From an uncultured Clostridia bacterium (GTDB taxonomy: Bacteria; Bacillota; Clostridia; TANB77; CAG-508), in contig CANPVM010000006.1 in NCBI GenBank assembly GCA_947581805.1, positions 19,803 to 83,802 on the forward strand: a stretch of 64,000 nucleotides of DNA, written 5' to 3'. Made by a program: the position numbers and the translations under genes. Under the pieces are notes generated by a model. It saw only the letters and a list, made by a program, of their open reading frames with translations. It ran no database searches and was not told the origin of the DNA. This document shows, one piece after another, positions 1 through 8,630 of the stretch (its first letter is position 1; every line of letters starts with the position of its first letter).

Positions 1-216
1 TAAACTTTCTTTAGCTAAAAAGTGGGTTTCTCTTTTGGCTGTTACTTTCATTAAAGGTGGATCTAAAAAACTTCTATGGTTTCCACAAAAGATAACTGCA
101 CCTTCCATTGGAATATTTCCTGTTCCTTCTATTTTAGCTCTATGAACTATTTTACAATAAAGAAAAAGAGCACCTTCGACTATTTTTCTTAAAATATTTT
201 TTATAAATTGTTTCAT
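1..216 (-). CDS. plsC: 1-acyl-sn-glycerol-3-phosphate acyltransferase, partial
   Basis: The first 72 codons are visible; the gene runs off the left edge of the window. The product would transfer an acyl chain to lysophosphatidic acid at the membrane, in phospholipid synthesis. The PlsC family signature is present: the H-X4-D catalytic motif reads NHRSFLDP around residues 47-54, after a basic amphipathic N-terminus (MKQFIKNILRK). The ATG at 216 is preceded by AAAGGA. It lies directly downstream of cmk in the same direction, a frequent pairing in Clostridia, so co-transcription is likely. The family is sure; the exact substrate is not. Confidence 0.85.
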   Translation of the reverse strand, partial: MKQFIKNILRKIVEGALFLYCKIVHRAKIEGTGNIPMEGAVIFCGNHRSFLDPPLMKVTAKRETHFLAKESL

Positions 217-273
217 CTTTGTTAACATTCCTTTCTCAATGTACAACTTCGTTTGGAAAAAATTTAATAGTTT

Positions 274-963
274 CTATTTGTCAACGCTATCGTTTTTACT
301 TTTCTTTTCTTCAATAATTTGTTTTACTTTATCTTTTACTTCTTCAATATTTAAAACAGTAGTATCTACATATATAGCATCTTCTGCTATTTTTAAGGCT
401 CCTATTTCTTTTTCTTTATCGTTTTTATCACGAATTTGAATGTTTTTTAGCACTTCTTCATAAGACATGTCAATTCCTTTTTCTTGCATTTCTTTGTATC
501 TTCTTTGTGCTCTTTCTTTTTCATCTGCATCTAAATAAATTTTTACATCTGCATTTGGAAAAACATAAGTAGTAATATCTCTACCTTCCATAATAACATC
601 TTTGCCTTTTGCTAAGTTTCTTTGCACTTCTACCATAGCGAAACGCACTTCTTTTATTGAAGACACTTGTGAGACAATTTGTGTTACCTCTTTACTTCTA
701 ATTTCTTTGGTAACATCTTCTCCATTTAAGAAAATTGTTTGTTCTCCATTTTCTATTTTCATATCTATATGAATGTTTGGCAAAGCTCCAATAATTTTTT
801 CCTTTTCTTCTAATTGGATATTATTTTGAAGCATATATAAAGCTACACAACGATATGTTGCTCCTGTATCTATATTTACTAATCCCATTTCTTTTGATAA
901 AAGTTTGGTAACTGTTCCTTTTCCTGTACCTGCTGGTCCATCAATTGCTACAATAAATGACAT
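274..963 (-). CDS. cmk: Cytidylate kinase
   Basis: Phosphorylates CMP and dCMP with ATP in the cytoplasm (pyrimidine salvage and dCTP supply). At 229 residues it has the usual length for bacterial Cmk. The P-loop GPAGTGKGT lies at residues 9-17; the EGRDITT segment near residue 125 and the LDADEKERAQRR lid region near 145-156 are typical of the family. It precedes plsC on the same strand, with about 57 bases between them. A GGGGACGG-type inverted repeat lies just upstream, between it and the P-loop gene. The start has AAAAGGAGAAAAAATC in front. No irregularities seen. Confidence 0.96.
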   Translation of the reverse strand: MSFIVAIDGPAGTGKGTVTKLLSKEMGLVNIDTGATYRCVALYMLQNNIQLEEKEKIIGALPNIHIDMKIENGEQTIFLNGEDVTKEIRSKEVTQIVSQVSSIKEVRFAMVEVQRNLAKGKDVIMEGRDITTYVFPNADVKIYLDADEKERAQRRYKEMQEKGIDMSYEEVLKNIQIRDKNDKEKEIGALKIAEDAIYVDTTVLNIEEVKDKVKQIIEEKKSKNDSVDK

Positions 964-980
964 GATTTTTTCTCCTTTTC

Positions 981-1095
981 CTGTTTTTGGGGACGGAGGA
1001 AAAAAGCAGGTCCTCCATCCCTTTAATAATATATAAATTTTTTTAATGACCTGTTTTTTTCCTCCGTCCCCAAAAACATCCCCAAAAACAGGTCA
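981..1095. repeat. GGGGACGG-type palindromic intergenic repeat, copy A
   Basis: The left arm (981-1010) reads CTGTTTTTGGGGACGGAGG and onwards; the right arm (1051-1077) is its near-perfect reverse complement, about 27 paired bases around an AT-rich loop. A partial extra arm (CCCCAAAAACAGG) follows at 1080-1093. It fills the cmk-upstream spacer and is the longest member of a family with other copies near 4.03, 13.85, 21.39, 40.42 and 42.32 kb. It resembles REP-type elements mobilised by single-strand transposases, but no transposase is present here. Confidence 0.8.
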
Positions 1096-1098
1096 TTC

Positions 1099-1926
1099 CT
1101 AATTTGGCATACTAATTGATTTTGCAATTACTGTTATTTTTTGTACGTTCATAGTTGTTAATTTTTCTATTTCTTTGGCACTTTTTTCTTTAAATGCCTT
1201 TAATTCATTAATTACATTATGACCATACATAACGCTTACTTCCATATAAATAGAAGGTCCTTCTCCATAATTTTCTACCCTTGTACGAATGACTTTTGCA
1301 ATGCCTTCTTCTTTTTTTGCTAAATATTCTACAATTTGGCGAAACACTGTATCGGATATAGTGAAGTTTCCTAAATAGCTAAAAGTTGGTCTTATTATTG
1401 ATTTTTCTGAAATATATGGTTCATTTCCGCTTCCTTTTGATTTAAAAATTTGAAGTGGGTCTAAAATATAACCTGAAAAGTCTTTTTTTATTTCAAAAGT
1501 AGGAACAGGTATTACATGTTTTCCTTGTGTCACACGAATATTTCTTGCAGTTTTCATTTCATTTTCCGTTGCTACGTCTTGAATATAAATTGTTTTTTGT
1601 ATTTTAGGAAGCCCTAAGTTTTCTGCAATTTTAGCTACCATATCGTCAGATGTTCCTAAAATTAAAATAGAATCTGGTTTATATTTTTTTATTGCTTTTA
1701 TCATTTCATCTCTTTCTTTTTTATCAATGAAGATGGCATGCTTTACCGTTTCTATTTTCGTTGGTGCTTTTTTTGCTGATTCTCCTGCTACTACTTCATT
1801 TTCATTCACAAGCAACCCATCATCAATAATGTAAGAAATGTTATTTTCCCCTGCTACCATTTGAGCACGATAACTTTTTCCTGTGCCAGATGGTCCTACA
1901 AAAGCAAATACTTTCATTTTATCCAT
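1099..1926 (-). CDS. P-loop ATPase with C-terminal Asp23-like domain, unknown function
   Basis: 275 residues. The N-terminus is a nucleotide-binding domain with Walker A GPSGTGKSY at residues 11-19 and a DSILILGTSD strand that could be Walker B-like near 85-94. The C-terminal 95 residues (from about 180) look like the Asp23/Gls24 alkaline-shock fold: ISDTVFRQIVEYLAKKEEGI, then an alternating strand with MYGHNV, then a helix ending in TTMNVQKITVIAKSI. A P-loop NTPase joined to an Asp23-like domain is unusual. The role is unknown; Asp23-type proteins act at the envelope in Firmicutes. It could be co-transcribed with the upstream glycosyltransferase. The P-loop assignment is firm; the Asp23 match is by eye. 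Confidence 0.8.
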   Translation of the reverse strand: MDKMKVFAFVGPSGTGKSYRAQMVAGENNISYIIDDGLLVNENEVVAGESAKKAPTKIETVKHAIFIDKKERDEMIKAIKKYKPDSILILGTSDDMVAKIAENLGLPKIQKTIYIQDVATENEMKTARNIRVTQGKHVIPVPTFEIKKDFSGYILDPLQIFKSKGSGNEPYISEKSIIRPTFSYLGNFTISDTVFRQIVEYLAKKEEGIAKVIRTRVENYGEGPSIYMEVSVMYGHNVINELKAFKEKSAKEIEKLTTMNVQKITVIAKSISMPN

Positions 1927-1960
1927 ATTTATCTCCTTGTATAAAAATAATTCTTCTTGT

Positions 1961-3469
1961 TTATTTTTCTATTAATGCAAAGCTATATTGAAATTTGTGA
2001 TATTTGGTACTATATTGCTTTTTATCTAGTACTTTTACATCATACTCATTTTGCAATGTTTCTAATAATCCATAACCTTGTGAATCTAATACCCATATTC
2101 TACCTTTTATATCCTTTATTTCTTCTAAATTATAAATAGTTTTCATCTGTTTTCCATATGCCTTATATGCTTCTTCTACATTCCAAAATAATGCATCATA
2201 AAAATACAAGAAATGATGTGGAAAATTTGCAGATACTACAAAACCACTTCCTTCATTAGAACAAAATAAAATATCTCCTTCTTGCATATTTTGTCTTAAA
2301 TATGCAAATGGTTCTTGGTTACTTTGATCATAATTATCTTTACATAGGTCTATTTGTATGAAAATTCCTGTTATTATGCATAATATTCCTATTACTGCTA
2401 TAACATATTTATTTCCTCTTTTTGCTAAATAATAGGATAAAAAGAATATAAAAATACCAGTTACACATAACATATATCTAGCATATATAATAGGAGTTTT
2501 TACAATAATAGACCCAAAGCATGCTCCTATTATAACACCTATATAAATTCCTAAAGATAATCTTATGATGTTGGTTTCTTCTTTTTGTTTCTTCAATTTT
2601 ATGTATTTGATAGATAAATATATTAAATATATACATATTATACTTCCAAAAGCAATAGCATAAGCATCTGGTATTGTTTTCGTTTTTTCTAAATTTCCTG
2701 TAAATTGAAAGGTGAAGAATTCAATGATGGTTTCTGGAAATTTTAAATAAATCCAAAAATGAGTCGATGACATTACTTTCATTTGTAGGAATAAAGATAT
2801 TAGCCAAGGAATATATAGCATAATTTGTAATACAGCGAAAATTAAAAAGGCCTTTAATTCATAAGTAAATTTCTTTTCTTTTAATGCTTTTTTTATAAAG
2901 TATACAAATAATATTAAATTAACAATTCCTGCTACCATTAAGCCATAATAGTGTGTATAAGCAGATGCTAGACTACATAAGAAAAAAATAAGCCAATTTT
3001 TTATTTGTTTTGTTCCTTGATTTTTATAAATTCTATAAGCATATATACACATTAAGGTTACCAGTAACATTGCCCATGTATACATTCTAATTTCTCCTGT
3101 ATATACTAATATAACTGGCAAAAAGAAACTAAAAAAAGAAAATAAGATTCCTGTTTTTTGATTAAAATCTTTTCTAATATGAGTAAACCCTAGTATTCCT
3201 ATGGTTGAAGCACATAACCATGAAAAAATACGGTATATTATTATATTATTTCCAAAAATAAGGTTTAATAAATGTAATACCCAATAATATAAAACTGGAT
3301 GAACATCATGTGTACCTATTTTCCATATATCTATAAAACTATGATTACATATGGCCACAGAATAGCTTTCATCAAACCATAAATTCTGGTGAAATATAGG
3401 AATTGCTATAAACAGAATTCCTATAACTATAATTATTATATGTAATACATCTCTTTTTTCTAATTTCAT
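1961..3469 (-). CDS. Polytopic glycosyltransferase, GT39/PMT-like
   Basis: 502 residues with about ten to eleven hydrophobic helices. The first extracytoplasmic loop carries FDES at about residues 33-36, matching the acidic catalytic pair of GT-C/PMT-type enzymes that use polyprenyl-phosphate sugars, and HPVLYYWVLH follows at about 57-66. The C-terminal 110 residues form a soluble domain. The likely role is transfer of a sugar to an envelope polymer or protein on the outer face of the membrane; donor and acceptor are unknown. It starts 35 bases before the P-loop gene on the same strand. The family assignment rests on topology and the FDES motif. Confidence 0.75.
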   Translation of the reverse strand: MKLEKRDVLHIIIIVIGILFIAIPIFHQNLWFDESYSVAICNHSFIDIWKIGTHDVHPVLYYWVLHLLNLIFGNNIIIYRIFSWLCASTIGILGFTHIRKDFNQKTGILFSFFSFFLPVILVYTGEIRMYTWAMLLVTLMCIYAYRIYKNQGTKQIKNWLIFFLCSLASAYTHYYGLMVAGIVNLILFVYFIKKALKEKKFTYELKAFLIFAVLQIMLYIPWLISLFLQMKVMSSTHFWIYLKFPETIIEFFTFQFTGNLEKTKTIPDAYAIAFGSIICIYLIYLSIKYIKLKKQKEETNIIRLSLGIYIGVIIGACFGSIIVKTPIIYARYMLCVTGIFIFFLSYYLAKRGNKYVIAVIGILCIITGIFIQIDLCKDNYDQSNQEPFAYLRQNMQEGDILFCSNEGSGFVVSANFPHHFLYFYDALFWNVEEAYKAYGKQMKTIYNLEEIKDIKGRIWVLDSQGYGLLETLQNEYDVKVLDKKQYSTKYHKFQYSFALIEK

Positions 3470-3540
3470 CTTTATCTTCCTTATTATTTTTTTGTTATTA
3501 TATCATTATCAAAAACAATTGTCTATATAGAAATAAAATA

Positions 3541-3575
3541 AAAAGGCTCTTAAAAATTTCTTTTAAGAGCCTTTT
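3541..3575 (-). terminator. Rho-independent terminator
   Basis: A perfect 15-bp stem (AAAAGGCTCTTAAAA with its complement, 5-base loop) directly follows the stop of the 118-residue gene. On the minus strand it is followed by a T-rich tract. Confidence 0.85.
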
Positions 3576-3580
3576 CGTAA

Positions 3581-3937
3581 TTAATTTTGCAGCAATTTTT
3601 TTGCTGTTTTACGAGAAAAATCGATTCTGGCAAGTATCTTTGTTTCATTAATCCGAACAAAATGAATTTCATCATAATTTTGATTTGTAGAGCAACAGAT
3701 GATAGAAATCTCTCTTTCTTTGTCCTTTTTTGCTTCTTCCGCTATAGGAATTAGAAAATGAATTTGAAATTTGGACAAAATGCCTACCATTAAAGAAATG
3801 GAGTCTTGATATACATAGAATTTTCTCCAATTTACTTCTTCACAGCAGATTCGTTTCATAGTTTCATCTACTGTTTTTTCTACATCTGTCCGTTCGTTTA
3901 CTTCAATTTTAAGTAATACATCACTAAGTTGTACCAT
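3581..3937 (-). CDS. Conserved-looking 118-residue protein of unknown function
   Basis: Start chosen at the ATG at 3937, which has AAAAAGGAG seven bases upstream; a longer frame to 4048 has no ribosome site and runs into a repeat. The product is acidic at the N-terminus and ends in a basic helix (SRKTAKKLLQ), with a central hydrophobic stretch SLMVGILSKFQIHFLIPIA and two CC pairs. No family recognised. It holds two in-frame CGG codons (codons 16 and 95, both followed by A), whereas nearly all other genes here avoid CGG, so it may be a recent arrival; the repeat copy immediately upstream supports that weakly. A clean terminator follows. Confidence 0.65.
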   Translation of the reverse strand: MVQLSDVLLKIEVNERTDVEKTVDETMKRICCEEVNWRKFYVYQDSISLMVGILSKFQIHFLIPIAEEAKKDKEREISIICCSTNQNYDEIHFVRINETKILARIDFSRKTAKKLLQN

Positions 3938-4025
3938 ATTTTTCTCCTTTTTTATTGTATTGCAATTATTGCAATACATATTTTTATAATTACTTATTTT
4001 TATTATACTACTTATGTTACTTTTT

Positions 4026-4089
4026 GTCAAAAATTGGGGACGGAACAAGAAGTTTCTCTTTGTTAGAAAACTCTTGACACATCCCCAAT
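4026..4089. repeat. GGGGACGG-type palindromic repeat, copy B
   Basis: ATTGGGGA at 4033-4040 pairs with TCCCCAAT at 4082-4089, and GTCAA with TTGAC just inside. The core ATTGGGGACGGAACAAG matches the other family copies. It sits within about ten bases of the 3' end of the downstream glycosyltransferase gene and may serve as its transcript end. Confidence 0.7.
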
Positions 4090-4099
4090 ATTTTCAAAT

Positions 4100-5329
4100 T
4101 TAATTTACTTCATTTATTTTAATATCACGTACATGTTCTATTTTTTCCCATTTTGTATTTCTTACAAATAAGCATTTAAAATTAATTAATAGCCAAGAAC
4201 CTAAAAATAATGGATAGAAAATTAATCCTTTTATCATTGGCTTAATTGGTTTTTTATCTAGTACCATAATAAGAACGGCTGTTAAAATTGGTAAAATAAA
4301 GGTTGGTATTAAATAACGTAAACAATTAATGATTAATTCTGGCATTGTCATACCATTGGCAAGATACATAACAAAATTAATTAGTAATAGTAAAATTGTA
4401 ATAACAAACATTGGAATACTTCCTAGAATATATAGTAAGCCATCAAAGTTCATAAGTGTTTTCTTTTCTTTGACAGCTAAAGCTAAAAGTCCAGTATATT
4501 CTTTCATGCATTGAATATGCCCTACGGTCCATCTACTTCTTTGTGACCATGATTGTTTAAAGCCTGTTGGTTGTTCATCGTAAACAATGGCATCTGTTGC
4601 CCAGCCTAATTTTCTTCCTTCTATAATATTTTTTAAAGAGAATTCAATATCCTCTGTTAAAGTTTTGGTATCCCATCCAGTAGGTTTAATAATATCAAAT
4701 CGAACCATAAAGCCAGTACCATTTAACAGTGGAGATAGTCCTAAATTATATCTTGCTAAATGATAAAAACGATTCATCGTCCAATAAAAGATAGCATAAC
4801 CTGCCGTAATCCAGTTATCTGTTGGATTTTTAATATCACGATACCCTTGTACTACATTTTCTCCTTGGCATAGTTTTTTATTCATTGCCTTTAAGAAATT
4901 GACATCAGCAATATTATCGGCATCAAAAACGCAAAAAGCATCATATGGAGCATTTTCTTCTATTTTTTGACTTAAAAACCATTGCAAAGCATAGCCTTTG
5001 GTTTTCTTTTCTTCATCAAATCTTTCTAAAACAATGGCTCCTGCTTTTCTTGCAATTTGTGCTGTGTTGTCAGTACAATTATCTGCTATAACATAAATGT
5101 CGTATAAATCTTTGGGATAATTTTGATTTTTTAAACTTTCTATTAAATTTGCAACAACAGCAGCTTCATTATGGGCAGGAATAATAGCCATAAAACGATT
5201 TTGCTTATCTTCTATAATAGGTTTATCTTTTAATTTTACCAGTGAGCATATACTAACAATAAATTGATATAACCAAAAAGCTGTGACGAGCCAAACTAAA
5301 GCTTGCTGTAATATATATAAGTATTCCAT
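4100..5329 (-). CDS. Processive membrane glycosyltransferase, family GT2
   Basis: 409 residues: an N-terminal membrane helix (about 8-30), a cytoplasmic GT2 domain, and three C-terminal membrane helices. All diagnostic GT2 motifs are visible: IIPAHNE (about 49-55), the DNCTDNT region, the DADN metal-binding motif (about 137-140), the TEDIEFSL acidic motif, and QRSRW (about 262-266), the QxxRW signature of processive synthases. Such enzymes make or extrude beta-linked polysaccharides such as poly-N-acetylglucosamine or hyaluronan-like chains. No deacetylase or exporter partner is adjacent, so the product is unknown. The start at 5329 has AAGGAG upstream. Confidence 0.88.
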   Translation of the reverse strand: MEYLYILQQALVWLVTAFWLYQFIVSICSLVKLKDKPIIEDKQNRFMAIIPAHNEAAVVANLIESLKNQNYPKDLYDIYVIADNCTDNTAQIARKAGAIVLERFDEEKKTKGYALQWFLSQKIEENAPYDAFCVFDADNIADVNFLKAMNKKLCQGENVVQGYRDIKNPTDNWITAGYAIFYWTMNRFYHLARYNLGLSPLLNGTGFMVRFDIIKPTGWDTKTLTEDIEFSLKNIIEGRKLGWATDAIVYDEQPTGFKQSWSQRSRWTVGHIQCMKEYTGLLALAVKEKKTLMNFDGLLYILGSIPMFVITILLLLINFVMYLANGMTMPELIINCLRYLIPTFILPILTAVLIMVLDKKPIKPMIKGLIFYPLFLGSWLLINFKCLFVRNTKWEKIEHVRDIKINEVN

Positions 5330-5458
5330 TTAATTCTCCTTGTCTTTTTATTTATTTTATTTTTCTTTCATAGATATTATACTATTTTCATTTTAGTTTT
5401 GCAACGTTTTGTCCAATTTTTCATAAAGTCTTAATAAATCTTTTAATTAATGATAAAA

Positions 5459-5494
5459 GAAAAGGCCTATGGAATAATTTGCATAAGCCTTTTA
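5459..5494 (-). terminator. Rho-independent terminator of pnp
   Basis: AAAAGGCCTATG pairs with CATAAGCCTTTT with one mismatch, eight bases past the pnp stop; T-rich on the minus strand. Confidence 0.85.
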
Positions 5495-5500
5495 AAATTT

Positions 5501-7624
5501 CTATTCTTCTACACTAGGATTTACTTCTAAATCTTTCATGCTTAAATTAATTCTTCCCTGATTATCAATTTCAAGTACTTTGACTCTTATTTCATCTCCT
5601 ACAGATAAAACATCCTCTACTTTTTCTACACGTTTGCTAGAAATTTTAGAAATGTGTAATAAACCTTCTTTTCCTGCGCCTAAATCTACAAAAGCACCAA
5701 AACTTGCAATTCTTGTAACAGTTCCATCGTAAATGTTTCCTGCTTCAATTTCTCTAGTAATGTCTTCTATCATTTTCTTTGCTCTTTCTGAATCTTGTCC
5801 TTCTACTGCATAAATGCATACGCTTCCGTCTTCTTCAATGTCAATTTTAACACCTTTTGCTTCTTCAATAATTTTATTAATCATTTTTCCGCCAGGTCCT
5901 ATAACATCTTTAATTTTATCTACTGGAATATGCATTGTTGTAATTCTTGGTGCATATTTTGAAATATCAGCTCTTGGCTCAGAAATTACTGGTAACATGA
6001 TGTTATCTAAGATATAATCTCTTGCTACTTTTGTTCTATCAAAAGCTTCTTTAATAATATCGTAAGTTAATCCGTCACATTTAATATCTACTTGAATTGC
6101 TGTAATTCCTTCTTTAGTTCCACCTACTTTAAAGTCCATGTCTCCGAAGAAATCTTCAATTCCTTGAATATCGGTAAGCATGATATAGTCATTTGGATTT
6201 TCTTTGCTTGTAATTAAACCTGTTGAAATACCTGCTACTGGTCTTTTAATTGGAACACCTGCGTCCATTAGAGCAAGTGTGCTTCCGCAAATACTTGCTT
6301 GTGAAGTTGAACCATTTGAAGATAAAATTTCAGATACTACACGGATTGCATAAGGGAATTCTTCTTCTGATGGAATAACTGGTACTAATGCTTTTTCAGC
6401 TAAAGCACCATGTCCAATTTCTCTTCTTCCTGGACCTCTTGATGGTCTTGCTTCTCCTACAGAGTAAGATGGGAAGTTATATTGGTGCATATATCTTTTT
6501 CCTGTTTCTTCATCTACACCATCTAAAATTTGTTCTTCACTTTTCATTCCTAGGGTTACAATAGACATTGCTTGAGTTTGTCCTCTTGTAAAAATAGCGC
6601 TACCATGTACTCTTGGAAGTACTCCTACTTCACAAGAAAGTGGTCTTATTTCGTCTATTTTTCTTCCATCTGGACGTTTATGCTCTTTTAATATCATTTC
6701 TCTAACACATGCTTTTTCTAAGTCATGAATACTATCAGCAATATCACGCTTGTCCTCTTCTGCTCTCTCTTCTCCATATTTTTCTAGGTAATAGTTGTTA
6801 ATATCTTCAGCAAGCTTTTCCATGTTAGCATCACGAGTTTCTTTGTCACTTGCTTGTACATCTTGGTACATTCTATCTTTAAATTCTTTTTCAATTTCTT
6901 CGTATACTTCTGGCTTTACGGCAAAAGATAAATATTCAAATTTTTCTTTTCCACAATCTTTTTGAATGTCAGAAATAAATTTGCAAAGTTTTTTAATTTC
7001 TACATGTGCTGTTTTAATGGCTTCTAACATTGTGTCATTTGGAATTTCGTCAGCTCCTGCTTCAATCATAGTAATTTTTTCTTCTGTTGCAGCAACTGTT
7101 AGAGTTAATCTTGATTTTTCTCTTTGCTCTACAGTAGGGTTAATAATAATTTGTCCATCTACGTAACCTACGTTTACTGCTGCAGTTGGTCCTCCAAATG
7201 GAATATCTGAAATTGCAAGTGCTGCTGCAGAGCCAATCATTGCACATACTTCTGGGCTATTGTCTTGTTCTACAGATAAAACTGTTGCAACTACGCATAC
7301 ATCATTTCTAAAATCTTTTGGAAACAATGGACGAAGTGGTCTATCAATTGCTCTTGATGTTAAAATTGCTTTGTCTGCTGGCTTTCCTTCCCTTTTCATA
7401 AAGCTTCCTGGTATTTTTCCTACAGCATATAATTTTTCTTCGTAATCTACAGATAGTGGGAAAAAGTCAATTCCTTCTCTTGGTTCTTTAGATGCTGTTA
7501 CATTGACCATAACAACGGTATCTCCATAACGAACCATAACACTACCATTAGCAAGTTCTGCAATCTTGCCTGTTTCAATTGTTAATTTTCTTCCTGCAAG
7601 TTCTGTTGAGTATGTTTTAAACAT
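5501..7624 (-). CDS. pnp: Polyribonucleotide nucleotidyltransferase
   Basis: 707 residues, the normal PNPase length. It degrades RNA 3' to 5' by phosphorolysis and takes part in mRNA turnover. Domains in order: RNase PH 1 (about 1-215), an all-helical linker, RNase PH 2 (about 310-540, with REIGHG and FEDF-like [12 protein letters not shown] segments), a KH domain with GPGGKMIN (about 560-566) and a C-terminal S1 domain (about 620-690). The order rpsO-pnp is conserved across bacteria. The leader contains a long imperfect hairpin (7669-7758) that could be a self-regulatory site as in other pnp genes. The frame is intact. Confidence 0.98.
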   Translation of the reverse strand: MFKTYSTELAGRKLTIETGKIAELANGSVMVRYGDTVVMVNVTASKEPREGIDFFPLSVDYEEKLYAVGKIPGSFMKREGKPADKAILTSRAIDRPLRPLFPKDFRNDVCVVATVLSVEQDNSPEVCAMIGSAAALAISDIPFGGPTAAVNVGYVDGQIIINPTVEQREKSRLTLTVAATEEKITMIEAGADEIPNDTMLEAIKTAHVEIKKLCKFISDIQKDCGKEKFEYLSFAVKPEVYEEIEKEFKDRMYQDVQASDKETRDANMEKLAEDINNYYLEKYGEERAEEDKRDIADSIHDLEKACVREMILKEHKRPDGRKIDEIRPLSCEVGVLPRVHGSAIFTRGQTQAMSIVTLGMKSEEQILDGVDEETGKRYMHQYNFPSYSVGEARPSRGPGRREIGHGALAEKALVPVIPSEEEFPYAIRVVSEILSSNGSTSQASICGSTLALMDAGVPIKRPVAGISTGLITSKENPNDYIMLTDIQGIEDFFGDMDFKVGGTKEGITAIQVDIKCDGLTYDIIKEAFDRTKVARDYILDNIMLPVISEPRADISKYAPRITTMHIPVDKIKDVIGPGGKMINKIIEEAKGVKIDIEEDGSVCIYAVEGQDSERAKKMIEDITREIEAGNIYDGTVTRIASFGAFVDLGAGKEGLLHISKISSKRVEKVEDVLSVGDEIRVKVLEIDNQGRINLSMKDLEVNPSVEE

Positions 7625-7668
7625 AAATATCTCTCCTTTTCCGGCTTTTTGCCTGTTATATTTATTTT

Positions 7669-7758
7669 AATCAATACTCGTCCTTAGTGTAACCTCTACA
7701 ATATATTATGCTTTAATAATACATTGTACAAGCTACTAGCTAATTCAAAGTATTGATT
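7669..7758 (-). promoter_or_regulatory. Long imperfect hairpin in the pnp leader
   Basis: AATCAATACT (7669-7678) pairs exactly with AGTATTGATT (7749-7758); further inside, TTAG pairs with CTAA and TACAATATATTA pairs with TAATACATTGTA with one mismatch. The whole 90-base stem-loop lies between the rpsO terminator and the pnp start, about 45 bases upstream of the coding region. In other bacteria pnp leaders fold into a stem that RNase III and PNPase cut for feedback control; that role here is inference. Confidence 0.55.
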
Positions 7759-7770
7759 GAAAATAGCAAA

Positions 7771-7813
7771 TTAAAAAAATGGGACGTTTTACTTTATGAA
7801 TAGCAAAACGTCC
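7771..7813 (-). terminator. Terminator after rpsO
   Basis: GGACGTTTT (7782-7790) pairs with AAAACGTCC (7805-7813). On the minus strand a run of seven T residues follows. It lies between rpsO and pnp, so pnp may depend on read-through or on its own promoter. Confidence 0.85.
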
Positions 7814-7823
7814 TTCTTGACTT

Positions 7824-8087
7824 TTATTTTCTTAGTCCTAATTTTTCAACGATATCACGATATCTTTGAACATCTTTATCACTTAAGTACTTAAGTAAGC
7901 TACGTCTTGCACCTACCATTTTTAAAAGACCTCTTCTTGAGTGATTATCTTTTTGATGTACTTTTAAATGTTCTGTTAGTTCATTGATTCTTTCTGTTAA
8001 AAGAGCAATTTGTACTTCTGGTGAACCAGTGTCTTTTTCATCTCTTTTATAAGTATTGATAATTTCTTGTTTCTTTTCCTTTGTCAT
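7824..8087 (-). CDS. rpsO: Ribosomal protein uS15
   Basis: 87 residues, standard for S15, which binds the central domain of 16S rRNA. The start at 8087 has a perfect AGGAGGTG site seven bases upstream; a longer frame to 8150 has no such site. Family residues include the [14 protein letters not shown] helix, the [14 protein letters not shown] loop and the C-terminal [12 protein letters not shown]. It is followed by a terminator and then pnp, the usual neighbour. Confidence 0.98.
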   Translation of the reverse strand: MTKEKKQEIINTYKRDEKDTGSPEVQIALLTERINELTEHLKVHQKDNHSRRGLLKMVGARRSLLKYLSDKDVQRYRDIVEKLGLRK

Positions 8088-8363
8088 AATTACACCTCCT
8101 ATATTTTTTATTGGCCTTAAACTGAGTTTTAGGGCAGGTGTCCTTTCCAAAAACCAAGTATAAGGTAAGTATGCTTATTAAAAGCATAACTATATTATCA
8201 TATTTTATACCATTTTGCAATAGGTTTTCTAAAATTTCTAAGGGCGTATTGTATTTTGCATAAAAACATGCTATACTTTTTATGTTACTATTGTAGAATT
8301 CTAAAATATTAAATGGGTATTTTAGAATTTCCTTATATTTCAAATAAAGAAAGGAAATTTAGT

Positions 8364-8543
8364 ATGGAAAAGATTAGATTATTACAAGTTCATGGGTACT
8401 ACAATGAAGAAGATTCCTTTGAATTTACAGAGGAAAAATCTTGGAGTGGTCATGTAATTCTTCGGGAAGATTTAACATTTGAAGGAATTGTAAATGACTC
8501 CATTGATATAAAAAAAGATAAAAAAGAAAAAGCACTTCATTGA
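8364..8543 (+). CDS. Small 59-residue protein of unknown function
   Basis: The start at 8364 is chosen because AAAGGA lies eight bases upstream; a longer frame from 8313 lacks a site. The product is acidic in the middle (NEEDSFEFTEE) and lysine-rich at the C-terminus (DIKKDKKEKALH). No family recognised. It is transcribed away from rpsO. Codon 34 is CGG followed by GAA, one of only four CGG codons outside the frame-break sites. The terminator hairpin begins inside the last codons. Confidence 0.7.
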   Translation: MEKIRLLQVHGYYNEEDSFEFTEEKSWSGHVILREDLTFEGIVNDSIDIKKDKKEKALH

Positions 8544-8554
8544 AGTGCTTTTTT
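8526..8554 (+). terminator. Terminator overlapping the 3' end of the small gene
   Basis: AAAAAGCACTTC pairs with GAAGTGCTTTTTT around a 3-base loop; the TGA stop codon (8541-8543) is part of the hairpin. A T tract follows on the plus strand. The stem is symmetric enough to work for dapL transcription from the other side as well. Confidence 0.85.
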
Positions 8555-8630
8555 ACTTCTATCTCATTTGTTACTTAATTTACCAGTTCATTTGCTATTT
8601 CATTGGTAAGTTCATCTTCTATTTCATTTT

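Noticed and set aside
8047..8343. A 98-codon minus-strand frame overlapping the rpsO start
   Set aside because: It overlaps the rpsO coding region and its perfect ribosome site, has no site of its own and no recognisable protein features.
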